The notes: generated by a model not told the origin, from the letters alone. A stretch of 64,000 nt of DNA from Rhodanobacter glycinis (GCF_900114325.1 NZ_FOSR01000001.1:141693-205692), one strand, 5' to 3'. Shown: positions 47,958 through 59,547, counted from the first letter of the stretch. Translations and numbers: made by a program.

Positions 47958-47986
47958 AATATACGGGGTGACGGGACCGAGGTCAA
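47958..47986 (-). promoter_or_regulatory. tRNA-Val promoter
   Basis: On the minus strand, TTGACC (47986-47981) and TATATT (47963-47958) are 17 bases apart. The predicted start is about 8 bases upstream of the mature tRNA. The same TTGACC -35 is used by the rplU and rpsT promoters. Confidence 0.75.
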
Positions 47987-48072
47987 CTGGTGGATGCCGG
48001 CGAAAGGGGCGGAAATGGCGGGCGTTGCTAGAATGGCGGCCCCACGAGGCCGACCGATCCAAGGAATTTCAC

Positions 48073-48393
48073 ATGTCGCATGTCCTGCAGGCGTTGCAGC
48101 ACTTCCAGTTGACACCGTGGAAGATAGTGGGCTTCGCCGGTACGCTGATGTTTACCAGTCGCTGGTTCGTGCAGCTGTACTACACGCGCAAGTACAAGCG
48201 GGTGGTGATGCCGCTGGCGTTCTGGGTGCTGTCGGTGTGCGGCAGCATGCTGTTGCTGGCCTATTTCATCGCCGGCAAGAACGATTCGGTGGGCATTCTC
48301 TCGAATTTCTTCCCGGTGTTCGTCTCGGTCTACAACCTGATCGTGCACCTGCGGCATCGGAAGAACGCGATCACGGGTGACGCCACGGTGTGA
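48073..48393 (+). CDS. LAB_N domain small membrane protein
   Basis: A 106-residue inner-membrane protein with three hydrophobic helices (WKIVGFAGTLMFTSRWFVQLYY, PLAFWVLSVCGSMLLLAYFI, SNFFPVFVSVYNLIVHL). The segment MFTSRWFVQLYYTRKYKRVVMPLAFWVLSVCGSMLLL matches the lipid-A biosynthesis N-terminal (LAB_N) domain, usually found beside or fused to glycosyltransferases. Here it stands alone, so a role in lipid or undecaprenyl-linked sugar metabolism is only suggested. The ATG at 48073 has AAGGAA 7 bases upstream. Confidence 0.85.
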   Translation: MSHVLQALQHFQLTPWKIVGFAGTLMFTSRWFVQLYYTRKYKRVVMPLAFWVLSVCGSMLLLAYFIAGKNDSVGILSNFFPVFVSVYNLIVHLRHRKNAITGDATV

Positions 48394-48416
48394 CAGTATC
48401 TGTCGTGCCCCATTGG

Positions 48417-48491
48417 CAGGAGCGCACCCTGTGCGGGATGGCTCTTCGCCAGGTGACGGAAAGCATCGCGCACAGGGGGGGGCGCTCCTAC
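48417..48491. repeat. Family D REPIN-like repeat
   Basis: The left end CAGGAGCGCACCCTGTGCGGGATGGC and right end GCATCGCGCACAGGGGGGGGCGCTCCTA are imperfectly complementary, with a spacer of about 25 bases and a G8 run in the right arm. It lies between the convergent LAB_N gene and metH (C-terminal part), 4 bases from the metH stop. Confidence 0.8.
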
Positions 48492-48495
48492 GGGG

Positions 48496-51189
<2,694 letters not shown>

Positions 51190-51214
51190 GAGGAAATGCT
51201 TCTTGCGTTGGCCT

Positions 51215-51345
51215 CCTCTCCCCCGTGGGGAGAGGATTGAGGTGAGGGGCGGGTGCTCGCGTGAGAGGTGATTTGCACGCGCTTCGTTGTCGGGCCGAGC
51301 CACGGTTGGCCTCTCACCTCAACCCTCTCCCCGGCGGGGAGAGGG
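51215..51345. repeat. Family A repeat, copy 5, between the two metH genes
   Basis: The left hairpin CCTCTCCCCC/GGGGAGAGG (51215-51235) with GGTGAGGGGCGGGTGCT, and right hairpin CCCTCTCCCC/GGGGAGAGGG (51323-51345) with CTCACCTCAA, match copy 3 most closely, including the GAGGTGAGGGGCGGGTGCT block. It fills the 178-base gap between the metH halves and lies just before the start of the second. Confidence 0.9.
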
Positions 51346-51367
51346 AGCAAGGCGCGGCGGGCGTGTC

Positions 51368-52462
51368 TCATGCGGCTTCCTGAGCTTCGGTGGGCAACGC
51401 TCGCGGCGCCACGCCACGCACCGCTTCCGCAATCGCCTTGATATGTGCCGGCGTGGTGCCGCAGCAGCCACCAACCAGGTTGAGCAGGCCTTCGCGGGCG
51501 AAGCTGCCGATAACGGCGGCCATCTGTTCCGGGGTCTCGTCGTATTCGCCGAAGGCATTCGGCAGGCCGGCGTTGGGGTGCGTGCTGATGTGGCACTCGG
51601 CAACCCCGGATATGGTCTGGATGTGCGGGCGCAGGTCTTCGGCACCGAGCGCGCAGTTGAAGCCGACCGACAACGGCCGCGCGTGGCGCACCGAGTAATA
51701 GAACGCTTCAGCGGTCTGGCCGGAAAGGGTGCGGCCGGAGCGGTCGGTGATGGTGCCGGAAATCATCAACGGCAACCGCGCGCCGCGCGCACGGAACAGT
51801 TCGGACAGCGCGAACAGCGCAGCCTTGGCGTTCAAGGTATCGAAGATGGTTTCCACCATCAGCACGTCGGCGCCGCCGTCGATCAGCCCGCTGGCGGATT
51901 CGGTGTAGTTCTCGGCCAGTTCCTCGAAGGTGACGTTGCGGAAGCCGGGGTCGTTGACATCCGGCGACAGCGAGGCGGTGCGGCTGGTGGGGCCGAGCAC
52001 ACCGATCACGAAGCGCGGTTGCTCCGGCGTCTTCGCGCTGAACAGATCGGCGGCGGCACGGGCCAGCCGCGCACCTTCGCGATTCAACTCGTACGCGATG
52101 TGCTGCAGGTGATAGTCGGCCTGGCTGATGCGGGTGGCGTTGAAGGTGTTGGTTTCGACCAGATCGGCGCCGGCCTCGAAGTAGGCTTCGTGCACGCCGC
52201 GGATGATCTCCGGCTGGGTCAGGGTGAGCAGGTCGTTGTCGCCCTTGAGATCGCAGCCGCCGTGGTGGTCATGGGCGTGGCCGTCATGGGCATGCGCACT
52301 GTCGTGACCGTGCTCGAAACGTTCGCCGCGGAAGCCGGATTCGTCCAGCTGATGGCCTTGCAGCATGGTGCCCATGCCGCCGTCGAGGATCAGGATGCGC
52401 TCGCGCAGCGCCGCTTCGAGCAGGGCGACGCGATCCGGGTGAAGCCAGGGGAGGGCGCTCAT
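51368..52462 (-). CDS. Methionine synthase homocysteine-methyltransferase subunit (split MetH, N part)
   Basis: A 364-residue protein with only the homocysteine S-methyltransferase barrel of Met[28 protein letters not shown] at the start, [29 protein letters not shown] and the paired zinc cysteines [11 protein letters not shown] near residue 335. Residues 50-70 form a His-rich loop ([20 protein letters not shown], eight His) where the usual enzyme has a short turn before CDLKG. The ATG at 52460-52462 is the family start. It is co-directed with the regulator gene 10 bases upstream. Confidence 0.94.
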   Translation of the reverse strand: MSALPWLHPDRVALLEAALRERILILDGGMGTMLQGHQLDESGFRGERFEHGHDSAHAHDGHAHDHHGGCDLKGDNDLLTLTQPEIIRGVHEAYFEAGADLVETNTFNATRISQADYHLQHIAYELNREGARLARAAADLFSAKTPEQPRFVIGVLGPTSRTASLSPDVNDPGFRNVTFEELAENYTESASGLIDGGADVLMVETIFDTLNAKAALFALSELFRARGARLPLMISGTITDRSGRTLSGQTAEAFYYSVRHARPLSVGFNCALGAEDLRPHIQTISGVAECHISTHPNAGLPNAFGEYDETPEQMAAVIGSFAREGLLNLVGGCCGTTPAHIKAIAEAVRGVAPRALPTEAQEAA

Positions 52463-52472
52463 CGAGGGATCC

Positions 52473-53399
52473 TTATTTCTTCTGTGCCAGCAGGCTGATG
52501 ACTTCGAAATGCGGCGCCTTGCGCTCGCGGCTGAGCCGCGCGCAGCTGAGCACATCCAGGCCGGCGGCATTGGCGAAACCTTCCAGTTCGGCCTGGGCGA
52601 AACCGAGGTTGCGGTGGTCGAACGGTTCGACGACGGCGCGGTGGTCGTGCTTGCCCAGGGTCACCGCCAGCAGCCGGCCGCCGCGGCGCAGCAGGCGCGC
52701 GGCTTCGGCCACGGCGACGGCGGGCTGCTCGGCGTAGGTCAGCGCATGCAGCATCAGCACCAGGTCGAATCGTTGCGCGCCGAGGTCGAGGGCATGCATG
52801 TCGCCGTGGATGACCTTGACGTTGCCAAACGGCTTGAGTCGCTTGGCTGCCGCTTCGGCCACGCGCTCGCTGGAATCCACGCAGACGATGGAGCGCGCAT
52901 GCGGCGCCAGCAGTTCGGCGGTGATGCCGTCGCCGGAGGCGATGTCGAGCACGTCGCCGGTTTCCAGCAGCTGCAACAGGGAACGGGCCAGCGTTTCCCA
53001 AGTGCGGCCGGGCGAGTAGTGGCGCTCCATGTCGCCGGCAACGGTGTCGGCCCAACCCTCTTCGCGGGCGCGGTTGGCCAGCACGCTGGGCAGGCGGGCG
53101 GCATCTTCGCGCAGCAAGGCATCGTCGATGCTTTCGCGCAGCGAGTGCAGCAGGGTGTGATGGTGGTTGTCGCCGTCGTTATTGGCGCGGTAGTAGGCGG
53201 AGACGCCAGCGCGGCGATCGCGCACCAGTTCGGCTTCCTTGAGCTTGGCCAGATGGGTGGATACGCGCGGCTGGGCCAGGTGCAATACCGAGGCCAGCTC
53301 GGCCACGGTCAGCTCCTCGCGTTCGAGCAGGGCCAGCAGGCGCACGCGCGTGGAGTCGGCCAGCAGACGCAGCACGCTGGAGGCGGTGGCCAGATCCAT
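52473..53399 (-). CDS. ArsR-family regulator fused to SAM-dependent methyltransferase (SahR-like)
   Basis: A 308-residue fusion. Residues 1-90 are a winged-helix ArsR domain ([47 protein letters not shown]). From about 120, a class I methyltransferase fold has [29 protein letters not shown] (SAM-binding motif I), [16 protein letters not shown] and [18 protein letters not shown]. ArsR-methyltransferase proteins beside methionine-cycle genes are known as SahR, sensing S-adenosylhomocysteine. The context (metH 10 bases downstream, operator-like palindrome at 53405) fits this. Whether the domain methylates anything is unknown; it may be a pure ligand sensor. Confidence 0.88.
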   Translation of the reverse strand: MDLATASSVLRLLADSTRVRLLALLEREELTVAELASVLHLAQPRVSTHLAKLKEAELVRDRRAGVSAYYRANNDGDNHHHTLLHSLRESIDDALLREDAARLPSVLANRAREEGWADTVAGDMERHYSPGRTWETLARSLLQLLETGDVLDIASGDGITAELLAPHARSIVCVDSSERVAEAAAKRLKPFGNVKVIHGDMHALDLGAQRFDLVLMLHALTYAEQPAVAVAEAARLLRRGGRLLAVTLGKHDHRAVVEPFDHRNLGFAQAELEGFANAAGLDVLSCARLSRERKAPHFEVISLLAQKK

Positions 53400-53404
53400 G
53401 TGTT

Positions 53405-53428
53405 ATCCATCTATCGCGATAAAGAGAT
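53405..53428 (-). promoter_or_regulatory. Palindromic operator candidate before the ArsR-methyltransferase/metH operon
   Basis: The 24-base imperfect palindrome has a perfect core TATCGCGATA (53412-53421), flanked by ATCCATC on the left and AAGAGAT on the right. It lies 6 bases upstream of the regulator's start codon. This is a natural site for autorepression of the whole operon by the winged-helix domain. Confidence 0.6.
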
Positions 53429-53467
53429 TTACAAGGCTAGGCGCCATCCCGCGCTGCGTCAAGAGCC

Positions 53468-53533
53468 GGGAGTGAGTGAAGAGGAGTGAGGAGCGAGAGA
53501 GAGCCTTGGGCTTCGTGCCCTTCACTCACTTCT
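53468..53533. repeat. Family E purine-rich repeat, copy 1
   Basis: The block GGGAGTGAGTGAAGAGGAG continues as TGAGGAGCGAGAGAG and is followed by a reverse-complement-like CCCTTCACTCACTTCTCGCCC. It lies between the divergent operator region and the acyl-CoA dehydrogenase gene. Copies 2 and 3 are at 54787 and 55080. Confidence 0.7.
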
Positions 53534-53625
53534 CGCCCTCTGCTGCATGCGCACAAGGGTTCGAGCGGGGCTGCCGTTAGAATGGGCGGCTTTCCCTTCC
53601 CCATTTGACGTTGCCGGAGTCTCCC

Positions 53626-54786
53626 ATGGATTTCAGCTTTACCGAAGACCAGTTGTCGATCCAGTCGATTGCCCGTGACTTCGCCCAGAAGCGCATCGCG
53701 CCGGTGGCGGCCGAGCTGGATGCCAAGGGCGAGTTCCCGCTGGACAACATCCGCGAGATGGGCCAGCTCGGCCTGATGGGCATCGAGGTGCCGCACGAGT
53801 ACGGCGGCGCGGGCATGGACCCGGTGGCCTACGTGCTGGCGATGATCGAGATCGCCGCGGCCGACGCGGCCACGGCCACCGTGATGAGCGTGAACAATTC
53901 GCTGTTCTGCAACGGCATCCTCAAGCATGGCAGCGAGGAGCAGAAGCAGAAATACGTGCGTGCGATCGCGCAGGGCGAGGCGATTGGCGCCTACGCGCTG
54001 ACCGAGCCGCAGTCCGGCTCCGACGCCTCGGCCATGCATACCCGTGCCACGAAGAATGCCGATGGCGACTACGTCATCAACGGCAAGAAGAGCTGGATCA
54101 CCTCCGGTCCGGTGGCGCGCTACATCGTGCTGTTCGCGATCTCGACGCCGGGCATTGGCGCCAAGGGCGTGTCGGCTTTCATCATCGACACGCAAAAGCC
54201 GGGCTTCCACGCCGGCAAGACCGAGCCGAAGCTGGGTATTCGCGCCTCGGCCACCTGCGAAATCGAATTCACCGACTACGTCTGCTCGAAGGACGATCTG
54301 CTGGGCGCCGAGGGCAAGGGCTTCTCGATCGCGATGGGCGTGCTCGATGCCGGTCGCATCGGCATTGCCTCGCAGGCTGTCGGCATCGCCCGTGCCGCCT
54401 ACGAGGCGACGCTGGAATGGTCGCGCGAGCGCAAGGCTTTCGGTGCACCGATCGGCACGTTCCAGATGACTCAGTCCAAGATCGCCGACATGAAGTGCAA
54501 GCTCGATGCCGCGACCTTGCTGACCTTGCGCGCGGCCTGGACCAAGGGCGAGGCGGAAAAGAACGGTGGCCGCTTCGGCACCGAGGCCGCCGTGGCCAAG
54601 CTCACCGCGTCCGAAGCGGCGATGTGGATCAGCCACCAGGCCGTGCAGATCCATGGCGGCATGGGCTATTCCAGGGAACTGCCGCTGGAACGCTACTTCC
54701 GTGACGCCAAGATCACCGAGATCTACGAAGGCACCAGCGAAATCCAGCGCATCGTGATTGCACGCAACGAGACGGGGTTGCGCTGA
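53626..54786 (+). CDS. Acyl-CoA dehydrogenase (short/medium chain type)
   Basis: A 386-residue FAD enzyme, predicted to oxidise acyl-CoA to trans-2-enoyl-CoA and pass electrons to ETF. The family flow is intact: MDFSFTEDQLSIQSIARDFAQ, GIEVPHEYGGAGMDPVAYVLAMIEIA, YALTEPQSGSDAS (FAD-binding), and GIASQAVGIARAAYEATLEW. The catalytic Glu lies in IYEGTSEIQRIVIARN. QIHGGMGYSRELPLERYFRDAK is the usual C-terminal region. The ATG at 53626 has CCGGAG 6 bases upstream. The nearest relatives are butyryl-CoA dehydrogenases, and exact chain length is open. With two crotonases at the window start, it indicates a capacity for fatty-acid breakdown. Confidence 0.94.
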   Translation: MDFSFTEDQLSIQSIARDFAQKRIAPVAAELDAKGEFPLDNIREMGQLGLMGIEVPHEYGGAGMDPVAYVLAMIEIAAADAATATVMSVNNSLFCNGILKHGSEEQKQKYVRAIAQGEAIGAYALTEPQSGSDASAMHTRATKNADGDYVINGKKSWITSGPVARYIVLFAISTPGIGAKGVSAFIIDTQKPGFHAGKTEPKLGIRASATCEIEFTDYVCSKDDLLGAEGKGFSIAMGVLDAGRIGIASQAVGIARAAYEATLEWSRERKAFGAPIGTFQMTQSKIADMKCKLDAATLLTLRAAWTKGEAEKNGGRFGTEAAVAKLTASEAAMWISHQAVQIHGGMGYSRELPLERYFRDAKITEIYEGTSEIQRIVIARNETGLR

Positions 54787-54829
54787 AGAGCGAGGAGTGA
54801 GTGGAGGGGAGTGAGGAGTGAGAGAAAGC
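54787..54829. repeat. Family E repeat, copy 2
   Basis: The purine-rich block GAGCGAGGAGTGAGTGGAGG continues as GGAGTGAGGAGTGAGAGAAAG directly after the dehydrogenase stop. Its reverse complement recurs at 55080-55116 next to the RND pump stop. Confidence 0.85.
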
Positions 54830-54868
54830 TCGCACTTTCTCGCTTGTGCTGCAGCATGACACGGTTGC

Positions 54869-54898
54869 AAAAGGCCCCAGTGTGAACCGGGGCCTTTT
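54869..54898 (+). terminator. Acyl-CoA dehydrogenase terminator
   Basis: The stem AAAAGGCCCC/GGGGCCTTTT (54869-54878 with 54889-54898) has a 10-base loop and then GC. It lies 82 bases after the stop codon. Confidence 0.85.
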
Positions 54899-54908
54899 GC
54901 TTGGCTCT

Positions 54909-54987
54909 GTAGGAGTGGCTTCAGCCGCGATGCTTTGGCGTGGCGTCCAGCATCTTGGAGAGCATCGCGGCTGAAGCCGCTCGTGCC
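54909..54987. repeat. Family D REPIN-like repeat
   Basis: The left end GTAGGAGTGGCTTCAGCCGC runs to GATGC (54909-54933) and the right end is GCATCGCGGCTGAAGCCGCTCGTGCC (54962-54987). Each arm holds its own inner hairpin GGCTTCAGCC, and the spacer is about 28 bases. It sits between two terminators in the 333-base gap 54787-55119. That gap otherwise holds only family E copies. Confidence 0.88.
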
Positions 54988-55012
54988 GGTTTGCATGCAA
55001 GCATGCGGATAC

Positions 55013-55045
55013 AAAAAGGCCCCGGCTTGCGCTGGGGCCTTTTTG
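55013..55045 (-). terminator. RND pump operon terminator (bidirectional hairpin)
   Basis: The stem AAAAAGGCCCC/GGGGCCTTTTT has an 11-base loop, with A and T runs on both sides. It lies about 75 bases beyond the minus-strand RND permease stop and also faces the dehydrogenase transcript. Confidence 0.85.
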
Positions 55046-55079
55046 TTGGTGTCTTGCGGCGGAGGGAAGTGAGGCGAGC

Positions 55080-55116
55080 TTTTCTCTCACTTCTCACTCC
55101 TCTCCACTCACTCCTG
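55080..55116. repeat. Family E repeat, copy 3 (inverted)
   Basis: The pyrimidine-rich strand TTTTCTCTCACTTCTCACTC continues as CTCTCCACTCACTCC, the reverse complement of copy 2. It ends 4 bases before the RND permease stop codon. Confidence 0.85.
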
Positions 55117-55119
55117 CCT

Positions 55120-58100
55120 TCAATGCTCGCGTCGCGGGTCGGAGTCGAACGACTGCATGCCCGTGCCGGAAGCCGTCTGCGGGGTGTCATCGCCGTCGAG
55201 CTTGTCGCCCAGCAGGCGGCGGACCACGATGTAGAACACCGGGATCAGCAGCACGCCGAGGAAGGTGGCGAACAGCATGCCGCCGATCACGCCGGTACCG
55301 ATGGCGTGGCGGGCGTTGGCGCCCGCGCCGGTGGAGATGAACAACGGGAACACACCGAGGATGAACGCCAGCGAGGTCATCAGGATCGGGCGCAGTCGCA
55401 ACCGGGCCGCGTCGACGGTGGCTTCGCGCAAGGTACGCCCGGACTTCTGTTCGGCCACCGCGAATTCGACGATCAGGATCGCGTTCTTCGCAGCCAGGCC
55501 GATCACCGTGATCAGGCCAATCTTGAAGTAGATGTCATCGGGCAGGCCGCGCAGCAGGGTGAACACCACCACGCCGAGCAGGCCCAGTGGCACCACCAGC
55601 AGCACCGCTACCGGGATCGACCAGCTCTCGTACAGTGCAGCCAGTGCCAGGAACACGATGAAGATCGACAGCACCATCAGCAGCGTGGCGGCATTGCCGG
55701 ACAGGATTTCCTGATACGACTGACCGGTCCAGTCATAGCCGTAGCCACGCGGCAGGTCGTTGTTGACGATCTTCTCCATCTCGCTCATCGCCTCGCCCGA
55801 GGCATGCCCTGGCGCTGGCGAGCCGACGATTTCCACGGCCGGATAGCCGTTGTAACGCGTCAGCGATGGCGAGGACACTTCCCACTGCGAATGCACCACG
55901 TTGGCCAGCGGAATCATCGCCGGCGTGCCGTCGGCGTTGGTCTGCGTGCTGCTGGGCGTGAAGATGTGCTGCAACGCGTCCGGTCCCATGCGGTAGGGCG
56001 CGTCGGCCTGCATGATGACGCGCTTGACGCGCCCGCCGTAGGTGAAGTCGTTCACGTACACCGGTGCCAGCATCAGACTGATCGCGTTGTAGATGTCACC
56101 CACCGACAGGCCCATCGATTGCGCCTGCAGGCGATCCACATCCAGGTGCAACTGGGGTGAATCCTCCAGTGCGTTGGGGCGTACGCCGGTCAGTACCGGG
56201 TCCTTGCTGGCCTTGCCCAGCAGAATGTTGCGGGCTTGGGTCAGGGCGTCACGGCCAGCGCCACCGCGATCCTGCAGGTACATGTCGAAGCCGCCGAACT
56301 GGCCCAGACCCTGCACGGTGGGAATGTTCACCACGAAGATGCGGGCATCGCTGATGCTGTGCAGCTGCATGTTGGCGCGCTGGATGAATTGCATCGCGGT
56401 GACGTCACGCTTGGCCCAGTCCTTCAGCTTGATGAAGGCCATGCCCGCGTTTTCGCCGGAACCGATGAAGCTGAAGCCGGTCACCTGCAGCACGCCTTCC
56501 ACGGCGGGATCCTTCTTCAGGATCGCGCGCATCTGCGCCATCACCTCGCTGGTGCGCTGCTTGGTGGCACCTGGCGGCAACTGGATCACCGACAGCGCGT
56601 AGCCCTGGTCTTCCTCGGGCAGGAAGCTGCCGGGCAGGCGCGTGTACAGGAAGCCGCCCAGCACCGCGATGATCACGAACACCAGCATCCAGCGTGGCGC
56701 GTGTTTCACCGCGCTGCCGATATGTCCGGTGTAGGTGTGCGTGGTCCAGTCGAAGAACTCGTTGAACTTGCGGAAAACGACGTTCTTCTTCTTGTGGTGC
56801 TCCGGCTGCAGGAAGCTGGCGCACAGTGCCGGAGTGAACGACAGCGCGAGGAACGCCGAGAAACCCATCGACATCGCGATGGTCAGCGCGAACTGCTTGT
56901 AGATGATGCCCGAGGCACCCGGCTGCAGCGACGACGGAATGAATACCGCCGCCAGCACCACGGTGATCGCCACCACCGCGCCGGTGATCTGGCCCATCGC
57001 CTTGCGCGTGGCGTCCTTCGGCGAGAGGTTTTCCTCGGTCATGATGCGTTCGACGTTCTCGATCACCACGATCGCGTCGTCCACCACGATGCCGATGGCC
57101 AGCACCATGCCGAACAGGGTCAGCTGGTTGATGGTGAAGCCGAGCACCAGCATGCCGAGGAAGGTGCCCAGCAACGCGACCGGGATCACCAGGGTCGGAA
57201 TGATGGTGGCGCGGATGTTCTGCAGGAACAGCAGCATCACCAGGAACACCAGGATGATCGCCTCGACCAGCGTGTGCACCACCTCGTTGATGGAGATGGT
57301 GACGAAGGCAGTGCTGTCGTACGGGCTGAACCAGCTGACGCCTTGCGGGAAGCTGGGTGCCAGCTCGGCCATCTTGGCGCGCACGGCGGTGGCCACGTTG
57401 AGCGCATTGGCACCGGGCAGCAACTGGATCGCGAAGGCGCCGATCGGCTTGCCGTCCCACTGGGTGTCGAAGCCGTAATTGTTCGGACCGAACTCGACCC
57501 GTGCGACGTCGCCCAGGGTTACCGCGGTGCCGTCGCTGTTCTCGCGCAGGATGATGCTCTTGAACTGCTCGGGCGTGGTGAAGCGGCCCTCGGTGGAGAC
57601 CGTGGCGGTAAAGCCCTGGCCCGGGATGGCCGGGTCCGAACCGAGCGAGCCGGCGGCGAACTGCACGTTCTGCGCCTTCACCGCGGCAAGCACCTGCGTG
57701 GCCGACAGGCCATAGCCCTGCAGCTTGTCCGGGTTCAGCCAGATGCGCATGGCGTATTCGGAACCGAACTGCTGGGTGCTACCGACGCCCGGAACGCGGG
57801 CAATCTGGTCCAGCACCCGCGAACCGACGATGTCGTTCAGGCGGTCACGGTCGATGCTCGGATTGTCCGACTTCAGCGCGATCACCATCAGGAAGCCGGC
57901 GTTGGCCTTGGCCACCACCACGCCCTGTTGGGTCACCTCGGACGGTAGGCGCGGGGTGGCCAGCGCCACCTTGTTCTGCACCTGCACCTGGGCGATGTCG
58001 GGGTCGGTGCCGCTTTCGAAGGTCAGCGTGATCTGCGCGCGGCCGGTGGCACTGGACGACGAGCTGAAGTACAGCAGGTGGTCGATGCCGGTGAGCTGCT

Positions 58101-58299
58101 GCTCGATGACCTGGGTCACCGTCTTTTCGGTGGTGTCGGCACTGGCGCCCGGATACGTGGCCGTGACCGTCACTGATGGTGGCGCGATATCGGGATACGA
58201 CTCCACGCCCAGATTGAGGATGGAGAGGATGCCGCCCAGCGAAATGAGGATGGCCACCACCCAGGCGAAAATCGGGCGGTCGATGAAAAAACTCGGCAT
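55120..58299 (-). CDS. RND multidrug efflux permease (HAE1, AcrB/MexB-like)
   Basis: A 1059-residue inner-membrane proton/drug antiporter. The start is typical: MPSFFIDRPIFAWVVAILISLGGILSILNL. Two six-helix bundles and large periplasmic loops (ITVTATYPGASADTTEKTVTQVIEQQLTGIDHLLYFSSSS) follow. The proton-relay aspartates lie in GIVVDDAIVVIENVERIM. The second bundle contains GLAAKNAILIVEFA. The trimer is expected to bind the adaptor encoded 15 bases upstream and an outer-membrane channel not in this window. Its substrates cannot be read from sequence. Confidence 0.95.
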   Translation of the reverse strand: MPSFFIDRPIFAWVVAILISLGGILSILNLGVESYPDIAPPSVTVTATYPGASADTTEKTVTQVIEQQLTGIDHLLYFSSSSSATGRAQITLTFESGTDPDIAQVQVQNKVALATPRLPSEVTQQGVVVAKANAGFLMVIALKSDNPSIDRDRLNDIVGSRVLDQIARVPGVGSTQQFGSEYAMRIWLNPDKLQGYGLSATQVLAAVKAQNVQFAAGSLGSDPAIPGQGFTATVSTEGRFTTPEQFKSIILRENSDGTAVTLGDVARVEFGPNNYGFDTQWDGKPIGAFAIQLLPGANALNVATAVRAKMAELAPSFPQGVSWFSPYDSTAFVTISINEVVHTLVEAIILVFLVMLLFLQNIRATIIPTLVIPVALLGTFLGMLVLGFTINQLTLFGMVLAIGIVVDDAIVVIENVERIMTEENLSPKDATRKAMGQITGAVVAITVVLAAVFIPSSLQPGASGIIYKQFALTIAMSMGFSAFLALSFTPALCASFLQPEHHKKKNVVFRKFNEFFDWTTHTYTGHIGSAVKHAPRWMLVFVIIAVLGGFLYTRLPGSFLPEEDQGYALSVIQLPPGATKQRTSEVMAQMRAILKKDPAVEGVLQVTGFSFIGSGENAGMAFIKLKDWAKRDVTAMQFIQRANMQLHSISDARIFVVNIPTVQGLGQFGGFDMYLQDRGGAGRDALTQARNILLGKASKDPVLTGVRPNALEDSPQLHLDVDRLQAQSMGLSVGDIYNAISLMLAPVYVNDFTYGGRVKRVIMQADAPYRMGPDALQHIFTPSSTQTNADGTPAMIPLANVVHSQWEVSSPSLTRYNGYPAVEIVGSPAPGHASGEAMSEMEKIVNNDLPRGYGYDWTGQSYQEILSGNAATLLMVLSIFIVFLALAALYESWSIPVAVLLVVPLGLLGVVVFTLLRGLPDDIYFKIGLITVIGLAAKNAILIVEFAVAEQKSGRTLREATVDAARLRLRPILMTSLAFILGVFPLFISTGAGANARHAIGTGVIGGMLFATFLGVLLIPVFYIVVRRLLGDKLDGDDTPQTASGTGMQSFDSDPRREH

Positions 58300-58314
58300 G
58301 TCGTATGCGCTCCG

Positions 58315-59547
58315 TTACTTGCCGTGCGCCGCGCCGGCCGGAGCCTTGGCGGTGGCGGCAGGGGCTGCACCGCTGGGGGCGGCGCCGGCGGGCGCGCCCT
58401 TCGATGCTGCCTTGGGGGCTTGCCATGGCGTGGCCTTGACGGCGATGCCTTCATGCACGTTCTGGATCCCGGACACGATGATTTTCTCGCCGGCGGCAAG
58501 ACCGCTGTTGACGATCCAGTCGCTGCCACTCATGGATACGGCGTTGATGTCGTGGCGCACGACCTTGTCCTGATCACCGACCGCCAGCACGTAGGCGCCC
58601 ACCGTGTCGCGCAGCACCGCGGCCTGCGGAATCACGAACACATTGTGGTGCTCGCCCAGCTTGGCCTTCAGCGTGACGTACATACCCGGCAACAGGCGAT
58701 GCTGCGGATTGGGTACCAGGGCGCGCAGGTTCACCGCGCCGGTGGACGGGTTCACCGCGGTGTCGGAGAAATCGAGCGTGGCGGGCTCGCTGTACGGCGT
58801 GCCGTCGGGCAGGGTGATCTGCGCGCTGGCCTTGTCGGTCTGGCTCAGGCTAACGTTGCCCTTGCTCTGCGCCTGATGCATCTGGTCCAGCTCGGACACG
58901 CTCAGGCTGAAGTTGACGTACAGCGGGTCGAGCTGGTCGACCGTGGTAAGCAGGGTGGCCGTGCCGTTGCCGACGAGGGCACCCTCGGTCACCTGTTGCT
59001 GGCCGGCGCGGCCATCAATGGGCGAGGTGACGTTGGCATAGCCGAGATTGATGCGTGCCGTTTCCACGTCGGCGCGTGCGGCCTGCACGGAAGCGGCGGC
59101 CGTACGCTCGGTGGCCAGCGCATTGTCCAGGTCGGCCTTGGAGATGTAGCCCTTGGGCGCCAGCTCACGCGAACGCTGTGCGTTGACGTGGGCGTTGGTG
59201 TAGGTGGCCTGGGCCTGGGCCAGCGATGCCTGCGCGGCACGCAGGGTGGCCTTCAGCGGGGCCGGGTCGATCTGGAACAGCAACTGACCCTTCTTCACCT
59301 CGCTGCCTTCGGTATACACGCGCTTGAGCAGCACGCCGGCGACGCGGGCGCGCACATCGGCGCTGCGATAGGAGGACAGGCGACCGACCAGGTCCTTGGT
59401 CAGCGGTGCGTTCTGGGGCTGCACAGTGATCACGCCGACTTGCGGCGGCGGCATCTGCGGCGCTCCCTGCTGCTTGCCCTTGCTGCAGGCTGCCAACGCC
59501 AGCAGGCCGAGGCAGAGCGCGGGTGTGCGCAATGACGAAGACTTCAT
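58315..59547 (-). CDS. RND efflux periplasmic adaptor lipoprotein (AcrA/MexA-like)
   Basis: A 410-residue membrane fusion protein. The lipoprotein signal MKSSSLRTPALCLGLLALAAC has a good lipobox (LAAC). The lipoyl half-motifs VRARVAGVLLKRVYTEGSEVKKGQLLFQIDP and ANVTSPIDGRAGQQQVTEGALVG flank an alpha-hairpin. The beta-barrel and membrane-proximal domains end with a Gly/Ala/Lys-rich tail. The ATG at 59545-59547 has GGAG 8 bases upstream; a longer frame upstream lacks a signal. It is first in a two-gene operon with the permease. The 511-base gap 59548-60058 holds only the promoter region described separately. Confidence 0.93.
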   Translation of the reverse strand: MKSSSLRTPALCLGLLALAACSKGKQQGAPQMPPPQVGVITVQPQNAPLTKDLVGRLSSYRSADVRARVAGVLLKRVYTEGSEVKKGQLLFQIDPAPLKATLRAAQASLAQAQATYTNAHVNAQRSRELAPKGYISKADLDNALATERTAAASVQAARADVETARINLGYANVTSPIDGRAGQQQVTEGALVGNGTATLLTTVDQLDPLYVNFSLSVSELDQMHQAQSKGNVSLSQTDKASAQITLPDGTPYSEPATLDFSDTAVNPSTGAVNLRALVPNPQHRLLPGMYVTLKAKLGEHHNVFVIPQAAVLRDTVGAYVLAVGDQDKVVRHDINAVSMSGSDWIVNSGLAAGEKIIVSGIQNVHEGIAVKATPWQAPKAASKGAPAGAAPSGAAPAATAKAPAGAAHGK

